A program made the translations under genes and the position numbers. Below the pieces are notes generated by a model that was not told where the DNA came from, did no database searches, and saw only the letters and a program-made list of their open reading frames with translations. Source: Marinilabiliales bacterium (GTDB lineage Bacteria > Bacteroidota > Bacteroidia > Bacteroidales > BM520). Taken from it: DNA of 41,868 nucleotides. The stretch spans positions 1 through 41,868 of the forward strand of contig PKSY01000340.1 of assembly GCA_002869405.1 (NCBI GenBank). The letters are read 5' to 3'. Below, one piece after another: positions 35,479 to 41,868 of the stretch (within the stretch, counting starts at the first letter, position 1; each line of letters starts with the position of its first letter).

Positions 35479-35630
35479 TATCTATTGCATGAATTTACCT
35501 AACCTTTTTCAGGTTTAACGATTTAGAAACATATAAAACCGGGTTAAGTGTTAAAGTTTACTCCGTTAATGCTCATAATCCCTGAAAAGTGTACTAAAAA
35601 CCGTACTCAAACGTTTTAGAAGAAAAATTA

Positions 35631-35679
35631 CCATTACTATAAGGTAGTGGTTGATGTTCAAAAAAAATTACTATTTTAG
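35631..35679 (+). promoter_or_regulatory. Putative porP promoter with an inverted repeat directly upstream
   Basis: CCATTACT (35631-35638) pairs with GGTAGTGG (35643-35650) over 8 bp, two of them G-T wobbles, around ATAA. The very next bases are TTG (35651-35653), then 18 bases and TATTTTAG (35672-35679), a -7-like box that departs from TAnnTTTG at one position, 20 bases before the porP ATG. The inverted repeat is placed where an activator could bind. The remainder of the 309-base gap 35391-35699 holds the opposing YitT promoter and no gene. Confidence 0.4.
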
Positions 35680-35699
35680 CGTCGCTTTAGAATTACCAT

Positions 35700-36653
35700 A
35701 TGTTAACACGCATTTCAAGAGTCATAGCAATTGTACTGTTACTTAGCAATGTAGGATTGGCGGTTGCCCAACAGGAGCCGCAATTTACTCAGCATATGTT
35801 CAGTAAACTCAACTATAACCCCGGTTATGCCGGGATGCGTGATGCCATTTGTGCAACAGGTATTATGAGGCAACAATGGGTTGGATTTGTCGATATGGAG
35901 GGGCAGAGTATTGGTCCAAAAACCTACTCGTTTTCCATCGATATGCCGGTAAAAGTACTCAGAGGCGGAGCCGGAATAAACATTATGCAGGATCAGATTG
36001 GTTATTTTACGCAAACAAATGTGGATATTGGCTATGCCTATCACACTTCAGTCGGCGCAGGAGATCTGGGAATCGGGGTTCAGGCTATGTTCTTTAACAG
36101 TATCCTCGACTTCTCGCAATTTAACCCTATCAGTTCTGAAGATCCGGTGCTTATGCAGCGTAACGGCGAAGAGAGTGATATGATTTTTGACGCTAATCTC
36201 GGTGTTTATTATCAGGTGCCAAATGAATTCTGGGTTGGTGTATCAGCACAAAACATTATTCAATCCACTGGAAGAAATACACTATATCAACTCTCACGAA
36301 CGTTTTATGTTGCAGGAGGATATCAGCTCAGCTTCCCCACAAGGCCATTTATTAAAATTGAACCTTCTGTGGTGATAAAGAGCGATCTGGCAGTATTACA
36401 GGCTGACTTTAATGCGCTGGTAAAATACAAAGACCAGTTCTGGGGCGGATTGAATTATCGCTTCGGAGATGGTGTTGGTGTACTTTTCGGGCTGTGGTGG
36501 AAAGACTTTAAACTGGGGTATTCCTATGACTTATCCACCTCTAAGGTGAATGTCGGCGGAAGCAAAGGCAGTCATGAAGTTATGCTCGGATATTGTTTTA
36601 AATTTGAATTTGACCGGGGTATTCGTACCTTGCGAAACACAAGATATTTATAG
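35700..36653 (+). CDS. porP: PorP/SprF family type IX secretion outer-membrane protein
   Basis: A 317-residue protein with a signal peptide (1-23, ending LAVAQ) followed at once by the family opening QEPQFTQHMFSKLNYNPGYA and then alternating amphipathic beta-strands consistent with an outer-membrane barrel, ending in basic, aromatic residues (LRNTRYL). In Porphyromonas PorP is needed for T9SS secretion; SprF in Flavobacterium serves the adhesin SprB. Its place at the head of gldKLMN makes the PorP role the better guess. Confidence 0.93.
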   Translation: MLTRISRVIAIVLLLSNVGLAVAQQEPQFTQHMFSKLNYNPGYAGMRDAICATGIMRQQWVGFVDMEGQSIGPKTYSFSIDMPVKVLRGGAGINIMQDQIGYFTQTNVDIGYAYHTSVGAGDLGIGVQAMFFNSILDFSQFNPISSEDPVLMQRNGEESDMIFDANLGVYYQVPNEFWVGVSAQNIIQSTGRNTLYQLSRTFYVAGGYQLSFPTRPFIKIEPSVVIKSDLAVLQADFNALVKYKDQFWGGLNYRFGDGVGVLFGLWWKDFKLGYSYDLSTSKVNVGGSKGSHEVMLGYCFKFEFDRGIRTLRNTRYL

Positions 36654-36714
36654 TAAAACCGTAAAACACACTAATTTAAAAGAAAAATCGTTATTCTGAA
36701 TAAAACAGCAAAAC

Positions 36715-38076
36715 ATGAAAAAATTATTCTTGTATTCATTCGTACTCCTCATGCTTGCCGGATGCAGTAATTCGGGGAATGGCGAGTTGACAGGCGTGAA
36801 AAGAGATGGAGAATTTTATCAACCTGATCCTTTCGGTATGGCATATGTGCCTATGGGAAGCTTTACCATGGGTGGTGGCGATCAGGATGTACCTTACGCT
36901 CGCATTAACCAGCCTCGCGTAATTACTATCTCTGCTTTCTATATGGATGAAACTGAAATCACCAACAACGAATACCGCCAGTTTGTATTTTGGGTACGCG
37001 ACTCCATCGCAAGAACACTCCTCGGAGACCTTAACCCTGAAGAATATCTTATTGAAGAAAATGAAGAAACCGGCGAAGTCTATGACAATCCCGTGCTGAA
37101 CTGGGAAACAGAAATAGACTGGAATGGCGAAGAAGAACGTGATATCCTCGAAGAGATGTATCTCCCCGAGCACGAAAGATTCTTCCGCAGAAAAGAGATC
37201 GATACAAGAAAGCTGTTTTATGAATATTACTGGATCGACCTGCAGGCTGCTGCAAGAAAAAATTATACCGATCCCGATGCTACAAGCAGAAATGCTGCTT
37301 TCGCTAACCGTCGTCAGGGTCGCACCGACCGTTCAGTATATATCCGTAAAGAAACAATTAACGTTTACCCCGATACTCTCAGCTGGATTCACGATTACAG
37401 TTACTCGTACAACGAGCCGATGACCAAGAAGTACTTCTGGCACCCGGCTTATGATAACTACCCGGTAGTAGGTGTAAACTGGAAACAGGCGAAAGCGTTC
37501 TGTATCTGGAGAACAGAGTTCCTCAACTCCTACCTCAGTAATAACGATGAGGTTGTAGTAAACGAATTCCGCCTGCCAACAGAAGCAGAATGGGAATGGG
37601 CAGCACGCGGTGGTTACGAACTCTCACCTTACCCATGGGGTGGTCCTTACACTCGTAACGAAAACGGGTGCTTCCTGGCTAACTTTAAGCCTATGCGCGG
37701 TGATTATGCCGACGATGGTGGAGCATATAGTGTAATTGTAGGTCATTACCCTTCCAATGACTTCGGCTTATATGACATGGCAGGAAACGTTGCAGAATGG
37801 ACAGAAGACGCATACGACGAGTCAACATATAACTTCGCATGGGATATGAACATGAGCTATACCTACAACGCTCGCGAAGATGACCCTGTAGCTCTTAAGC
37901 GCAAGGTTGTTCGCGGTGGTTCATGGAAAGATGTTCATTACTACCTCGAAGTAGCTTCCAGAGCTTACGAATATCAGGATACTTCGAAATGTTATATCGG
38001 TTTCCGTTGTGTGCAAAACTACCTTGGTCGTCAAAAAGGAGATAACCCCTCCCGTGCCTCCAAAGTTTATAATTAA
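36715..38076 (+). CDS. gldK: T9SS ring lipoprotein GldK/PorK
   Basis: A 453-residue lipoprotein (signal ending at Cys17, LMLAGC) with a formylglycine-generating-enzyme/SUMF1-type fold (about 40-440: VPMGSFTMGG, ITISAFYMDETEITNNEYRQ, RLPTEAEWEWAARGG, GLYDMAGNVAEWTEDAY, VVRGGSW, IGFRCV). GldK/PorK uses this fold structurally and forms the large periplasmic ring with GldN under the outer membrane. It lies 61 bases after porP. Codon use here and in gldL-N is slightly more C-ending than in neighbours, in keeping with high expression. Confidence 0.96.
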   Translation: MKKLFLYSFVLLMLAGCSNSGNGELTGVKRDGEFYQPDPFGMAYVPMGSFTMGGGDQDVPYARINQPRVITISAFYMDETEITNNEYRQFVFWVRDSIARTLLGDLNPEEYLIEENEETGEVYDNPVLNWETEIDWNGEEERDILEEMYLPEHERFFRRKEIDTRKLFYEYYWIDLQAAARKNYTDPDATSRNAAFANRRQGRTDRSVYIRKETINVYPDTLSWIHDYSYSYNEPMTKKYFWHPAYDNYPVVGVNWKQAKAFCIWRTEFLNSYLSNNDEVVVNEFRLPTEAEWEWAARGGYELSPYPWGGPYTRNENGCFLANFKPMRGDYADDGGAYSVIVGHYPSNDFGLYDMAGNVAEWTEDAYDESTYNFAWDMNMSYTYNAREDDPVALKRKVVRGGSWKDVHYYLEVASRAYEYQDTSKCYIGFRCVQNYLGRQKGDNPSRASKVYN

Positions 38077-38130
38077 TATTCAGAAAACGTAAAAACACTA
38101 ATTAAACAATTTAAGTTAAGTTATATCATT

Positions 38131-39042
38131 ATGGGACTAAACAAGCTTGTTCAGAGCAGATTTTACAAGAACTTCATGTCAAAGTTATATGGATGGGGTG
38201 CTGCAGTTGTAATCGTGGGTGCATTATTTAAAATTACCCATATCCCGGGAGCTAACGAAATGCTCTTTGCAGGGATGTTGACAGAGGCAATTATCTTTTT
38301 CTTCTCTGCTTTTGAACCTCCACATGTGGAGCCCGACTGGAGTCTGGTATATCCTGAACTATCAGGCATGTATCATGGTAAAAAAGGTGGCATTGAAGGT
38401 AAAAAAGGCGGCGTTAAAAAACCTGCCGGTTCTCCTGTAAAAGAACTCGATGATATGCTCGAAAAAGCAAAAATCGACTCGAAACTCATTGAAGACCTTG
38501 GTAAAGGATTAAGCAACCTTAGCAATACTACAAATGCGCTTGCTGATATTTCCAATGCAAAAGTTGCCAGTGATAAATTCGCTAAAAGCATGGATTCTGC
38601 TTCCACTTCAGCTGATAAACTCTCGCAAACTTACGAGAAAACTGCTGACGCTATGAATAAAGATCTTGCAGGCACTGAAGCGTTTCTGAATAACGTGCAA
38701 AATGCTGCCACTGCTGCAGGTACGCTATCTGAAACTTATGCTAAAGCGGCAAAAGCTGTAACAAACGAAAATAAAGCTTACGACGAAACATTCCAGAAAC
38801 TGACGCAAAACCTTGCTGCTCTTAACGCAGTATATGAAATGCAACTTAAGAATTCTGATGCCCAGTCGAAAGTAACGAATCAAATGGGTGAGGCTATCGA
38901 AGCTTTCATGAAAAACATGAAAGAATCTATCACCACTACAGAAAATTACAAGAAACAAGCTGATGCACTGACACAGAATGTTGCTGCGCTCAACACTGTT
39001 TATGGCAATATGCTCTCAGCAATGAATGTGAAAACAAAGTAA
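38131..39042 (+). CDS. gldL: T9SS inner-membrane motor protein GldL/PorL
   Basis: A 303-residue protein with two membrane helices at about 22-38 (WGAAVVIVGALFKITHI) and 43-59 (NEMLFAGMLTEAIIFFFSAF). The family glutamate in TM2, Glu50 or so in MLTEAI, is part of the proton-driven motor. A Gly/Lys-rich linker with a tandem GKKGG follows (about 87-99), then a long helical cytoplasmic domain with Ala/Thr/Asn-rich repeats to the end. With GldM it forms the motor that energises secretion and gliding. Confidence 0.95.
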   Translation: MGLNKLVQSRFYKNFMSKLYGWGAAVVIVGALFKITHIPGANEMLFAGMLTEAIIFFFSAFEPPHVEPDWSLVYPELSGMYHGKKGGIEGKKGGVKKPAGSPVKELDDMLEKAKIDSKLIEDLGKGLSNLSNTTNALADISNAKVASDKFAKSMDSASTSADKLSQTYEKTADAMNKDLAGTEAFLNNVQNAATAAGTLSETYAKAAKAVTNENKAYDETFQKLTQNLAALNAVYEMQLKNSDAQSKVTNQMGEAIEAFMKNMKESITTTENYKKQADALTQNVAALNTVYGNMLSAMNVKTK

Positions 39043-39091
39043 TTTTCACGGTGAATTAACCCTTTTGAAAACAAAATTAAGCTCATTATAA

Positions 39092-40705
39092 ATGGCTGGA
39101 TATAAAGAAACCCCACGGCAAAAGATGATCGGGATGATGTACCTGGTACTGACGGCAATGCTTGCCCTCAACGTATCAGTGGAAATCCTCGAAGCTTTTG
39201 TTACCGTGAACGATAGTGTTGAGCAAACTAACAAGACGTTTGAAGATAAAATCGACAACCTCTATGGTAAGTTTGAACAACAATATATGATCAATCAGGC
39301 CAAAGTAGGTCCTTACTGGGAAAAAGCCCAGCAGGCAACCCGCCTTTCTGAAGAAATGATCAATTATATTGAAGAGACTAAACTCGAAGTCATAGCACTT
39401 ACTGAAAAGAAAACAATTGACGAAATCCGAGGTGTGAAACGTGAGGATATTGGCAATCGTGACAGCTATGACGAACCTACTAACTACTTCATTGGTTCTT
39501 CTCCCGATGGTTCCAGAGGAAAAGCCGGTGAACTGAAAAACAAAATCAACGAGTTTAAAACAAATATGGCAGCCCTTTACGCAGGGGAGGAAAACGCCAA
39601 TATTAACCTCGGGCTGGAAACAGATAAAGAGTATCATGATGCTGACGGAGCACCCCAGAACTGGGAAATGCACCACTTCTATCATACTATCCTGGCCGCA
39701 GATGTGACTTTCCTCAATAAGCTTATTATGGATGTACAGAATGCCGAATTTGGCGTACTCAACTACTTCTATAATAATATTAGTGCCGAAGACTTTAAAT
39801 TTGATATGATTAACGCCAAGGTTATTCCTGCCAGTAATTATGTTTTCCTTAACGGAGAATATGAAGCAGAAGTACTCGTGGCAGCTTACGACAGCAAACA
39901 GGCGCCTACAGTTCGTGTAATGAAAGGTGTTAATACCCTGACACCAAATATGTACAATAATGCGACTGAATTACCCGGTGATAGCGGAGTCGTAAAACTG
40001 AAATTTCCTGCTACCGAAGAAGGAATACACTCTTACGCAGGTGTGATTGAAGTAAAAGGTCCTGACGGAAGCGTAAATACTTATCCATTTAATGAAACTT
40101 ACATCGTTGCCAAGCCATCATTAACTGTGGCCCCAACAAAGATGAATGTGTTCTATAAAGGTGTTGATAATCCGGTTTCTATATCATCTCCGGGAATTGG
40201 CACTGACCTGCTTCAGGTGGATATCTCAAAAGGTAACCTGCGTCGTAGTGAAACTAATGACGAATGGATTGTAACCATTCCGGATGAAGCTACAGGAACA
40301 ACTGTAATCAGCGTTTCTGCAGACCACGATGGTAATATGGTTGAGATGGGATCTTCAGAATTCCGTATCAAACGTGTACCTGACCCTATGGCGAAAATTG
40401 GTGGCACTGATGGAGGACCAATTAATAAAAATCTTTTAATCACTGCCGCGGCAATTATCCCGCAAATGCCTGACGATTTTGAATTCGAAATCAACTATGA
40501 AATCACAAAATTTGATTTTGTTGCTACTCAGAGAGGTGGAGATATGTTCACGCGTCAGGGTTCAGGAAACAGACTTACTGATGAGATGCTGACCTTTATC
40601 CGCAATTCGCGCCGCGGTGATAAAATCTGGCTCGAAAATATTTATGCCAAAGGTCCTGATGGTTCAACCCGTCGCCTTGGTACCATTAACTTGACAATAC
40701 AATAA
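39092..40705 (+). CDS. gldM: T9SS motor/shaft protein GldM/PorM
   Basis: A 537-residue protein with a short cytoplasmic start (AGYKETPRQK), one membrane helix at about 12-32 (MIGMMYLVLTAMLALNVSVE) and a long periplasmic part: a helical first domain (about 35-225) and successive beta-sandwich domains (about 230-537) as in the known GldM/PorM D1-D4 structure. It couples the GldL motor to the GldK-GldN ring. Confidence 0.96.
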   Translation: MAGYKETPRQKMIGMMYLVLTAMLALNVSVEILEAFVTVNDSVEQTNKTFEDKIDNLYGKFEQQYMINQAKVGPYWEKAQQATRLSEEMINYIEETKLEVIALTEKKTIDEIRGVKREDIGNRDSYDEPTNYFIGSSPDGSRGKAGELKNKINEFKTNMAALYAGEENANINLGLETDKEYHDADGAPQNWEMHHFYHTILAADVTFLNKLIMDVQNAEFGVLNYFYNNISAEDFKFDMINAKVIPASNYVFLNGEYEAEVLVAAYDSKQAPTVRVMKGVNTLTPNMYNNATELPGDSGVVKLKFPATEEGIHSYAGVIEVKGPDGSVNTYPFNETYIVAKPSLTVAPTKMNVFYKGVDNPVSISSPGIGTDLLQVDISKGNLRRSETNDEWIVTIPDEATGTTVISVSADHDGNMVEMGSSEFRIKRVPDPMAKIGGTDGGPINKNLLITAAAIIPQMPDDFEFEINYEITKFDFVATQRGGDMFTRQGSGNRLTDEMLTFIRNSRRGDKIWLENIYAKGPDGSTRRLGTINLTIQ

Positions 40706-40718
40706 TTAACGCATATCC

Positions 40719-40723
40719 GGAGG
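40719..40723 (+). promoter_or_regulatory. Strong Shine-Dalgarno sequence before gldN
   Basis: GGAGG lies 9 bases before the gldN ATG. Bacteroidota mRNAs usually lack such a site, and other genes in this operon have none. The AGGTT of the site could pair with the AACCT next to the ATG, though the loop would be very small. Confidence 0.5.
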
Positions 40724-40732
40724 TTTTAACCT

Positions 40733-41587
40733 ATGAAAAAATTTGTTGCAATAGTTACTTTCTTAAGCCTTACAATCGCTGGTGTTATGTCGTCGCAGGC
40801 ACAGGTTGTGAGCACTCCAAGAGATGGCGTTTACGATAAGGTAAATATCGTGGATAAGCGCCCTATCCCTTATGTCTTTGTACGTGAAGCAGACTATATC
40901 TGGTCAAGAAGAGTCTGGCGCGTAATTGATATGAGAGAAAAAGTAAATCAGCCATTCTACTATCCTGAAGTACCTCAGAATGGCTGGAGAAGTCTGATGA
41001 CCATAATCATGGATGGCCTTAAAGAGGGTCAAATCACCGCATACGATGCCTCGGTACCTACCGATGAATTTCTGGTGCCTATTACTTATGAGGAGATTAT
41101 GAGCCGTCTGGCACGTACAGATACCGTACAGCTGCAGAGGACATTCCCTCCATACGATTATTACGATACTATTATTCATTCTGAATTTAATCCTCAGGAT
41201 GTAAAACGTATCCGTATCAAGGAGGACTGGTTCTTTGACAAGCAGCGCTCTATGATGGAAGCCCGCGTTCTTGGCATCTGTCCTGTACGCGATAACCTTG
41301 ATGAAAATGGTAACTTCAGAGGTTATGACCCGATATTCTGGGTTTACTATCCTGAAGCACGTGAAACTTTTGCCAAAGCAGAAGTTTACAACCCTCAGAA
41401 TGATGCTCAAAGACTCACCTACGACGATGTGTTCTGGAAGCGAATTTTCCACTCCACAGTTTATAAAGAGTCTAACCGCTTCGACAGAAGGATTTCTGAA
41501 TATGCTACCGGTATCGACGCACTACTGGAATCAGAACGCATAAACCGGGAAATCCTACAGTACGAACACGATTTCTGGGAGTTCTAG
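40733..41587 (+). CDS. gldN: T9SS ring protein GldN/PorN
   Basis: A 284-residue periplasmic protein with a signal peptide (1-24, ending SSQAQ). The family is recognised by RDGVYDKVNIVDKRPIPYVF and the tract DYIWSRRVWRVIDMREKVN near the N-terminus and KEDWFFDKQRSMMEAR-like EDWFFDKQRSMMEARVLGI in the middle. GldN/PorN forms the periplasmic ring with GldK/PorK. It closes the porP-gldKLMN operon and is followed by a terminator. Confidence 0.95.
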   Translation: MKKFVAIVTFLSLTIAGVMSSQAQVVSTPRDGVYDKVNIVDKRPIPYVFVREADYIWSRRVWRVIDMREKVNQPFYYPEVPQNGWRSLMTIIMDGLKEGQITAYDASVPTDEFLVPITYEEIMSRLARTDTVQLQRTFPPYDYYDTIIHSEFNPQDVKRIRIKEDWFFDKQRSMMEARVLGICPVRDNLDENGNFRGYDPIFWVYYPEARETFAKAEVYNPQNDAQRLTYDDVFWKRIFHSTVYKESNRFDRRISEYATGIDALLESERINREILQYEHDFWEF

Positions 41588-41615
41588 TAGAAAACTATTG
41601 CACAAAAAATATTGT

Positions 41616-41648
41616 AAAAGAGCTGTCCTGTTAAGGATGGCTCTTTTT
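41616..41648 (+). terminator. Terminator of the porP-gldKLMN operon
   Basis: AAAAGAGCTGTCCT (41616-41629) pairs with AGGATGGCTCTTTT (41634-41647), with two G-T wobbles, around GTTA and running into a T tract. Confidence 0.9.
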
Positions 41649-41731
41649 GTGTAAATGCGCACCTCCTTCTTACACTCCTGACGGAACTACACTTTCAACA
41701 CATCTTCACAATCTAAAAAAATTAAAATCGC

Positions 41732-41739
41732 TACATTTG
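41732..41739 (+). promoter_or_regulatory. Candidate -7 box for recG
   Basis: TACATTTG followed by CA matches TAnnTTTG, 49 bases before the recG ATG. No clear -33 TTG. Confidence 0.35.
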
Positions 41740-41788
41740 CAATGGGTAACAAATCATCAAAATCTGTATTAACGGATAAAAAGACATT

Positions 41789-41868
41789 ATGCAGAATCAT
41801 ATCCTTAATACATCTATTACATATTTAAAAGGTGTAGGCCCTGCCAGAGCCGATCTGCTAAAAGAGGA
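41789..41868 (+). CDS. recG: ATP-dependent DNA helicase RecG, N-terminal fragment
   Basis: Only the first 26 codons are inside the window. They read MQNHILNTSITYLKGVGPAR and then ADLLKE, matching the start of RecG proteins, in which a short lead is followed by the wedge-domain signature of the type YLKGVGPxRAxLL. RecG remodels branched DNA at stalled forks. The helicase motifs lie beyond the right edge. Confidence 0.82.
   Translation, partial: MQNHILNTSITYLKGVGPARADLLKE

Noticed and set aside
39176-39685. 169-codon open frame opposite gldM, and similar long antisense frames at 1264-1656, 13404-13769, 15719-16177, 19436-19825, 28565-28927 and 40904-41452
   Set aside because: Each lies fully inside a well-supported gene on the other strand, resembles no family and has no start-site context; they are shadows of codon usage.

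Overview
This window looks like chromosomal DNA of a Bacteroidota bacterium, most like Bacteroidales/Marinilabiliales. The reasons are a complete type IX secretion (T9SS) core in the order porP-porK/gldK-gldL-gldM-gldN (the Porphyromonas-type order), a T9SS-sorted C25 protease, a short 287-residue primary sigma factor, almost no Shine-Dalgarno sequences, and TAnnTTTG-type -7 promoter boxes (some with a TTG/TTTG about 19-21 bases upstream) before most transcription units. No rRNA, tRNA, CRISPR array, prophage or insertion sequence was seen. The genus cannot be named from the sequence alone.

Layout. 1-2.0 kb (-): a partial short-chain dehydrogenase translationally coupled to an MscS channel. 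2.1-8.8 kb (+): a 1434-residue gingipain-like C25 protease with a duplicated PKD-PKD-GEVED module and a T9SS tail, then xanthine phosphoribosyltransferase, a secreted protein of unknown function and a paraoxonase-like beta-propeller. 8.8-14.7 kb (-): a large KamA-type radical SAM aminomutase, the primary sigma factor, PNPase and ribosomal protein S15. 14.9-17.5 kb (+): a lipoprotein esterase and an EamA transporter. 17.8-22.0 kb (-): an ECF sigma gene broken by an in-frame TGA, a MerR regulator with a B12-domain-like C-terminus, and alaS. 22.1-23.5 kb (+): an M23 peptidase and a small MerR. 23.5-24.4 kb (-): rfaD/hldD. 24.4-24.8 kb: a gene-free stretch with unusual inverted, strand-asymmetric composition. 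24.8-30.8 kb (-): a tight six-gene run sprE/porW, bactofilin, PTPS-like, folE, BI-1-like, fabD. 31.0-34.4 kb (+): M23 peptidase, dxr, rseP. 34.5-35.4 kb (-): a YitT-like membrane protein. 35.7-41.6 kb (+): porP-gldKLMN. 41.8 kb to the end: the start of recG.

How it works together. The right-hand third supplies the T9SS outer-membrane lipoprotein ring (GldK/GldN), the inner-membrane motor (GldL/GldM), a PorP/SprF barrel and the accessory lipoprotein SprE/PorW; the C25 protease at the left is a likely cargo. The two membrane-anchored M23 peptidases, bactofilin and RseP are envelope-remodelling functions next to that machinery.

The points most worth a second look are: the ECF sigma gene whose sigma-4 helix-turn-helix is cut off by a single in-frame TGA although its promoter, remaining coding frame and terminator are intact; the KamA-family enzyme, whose two lysine-recognising aspartates are replaced by Lys and Asn, a pattern recalled for glutamate 2,3-aminomutase; the inverted-repeat region at 24.5-24.8 kb; an inverted repeat abutting the putative porP promoter; and a hairpin between pnp and the primary sigma gene. 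No wholly new multi-gene system is evident.
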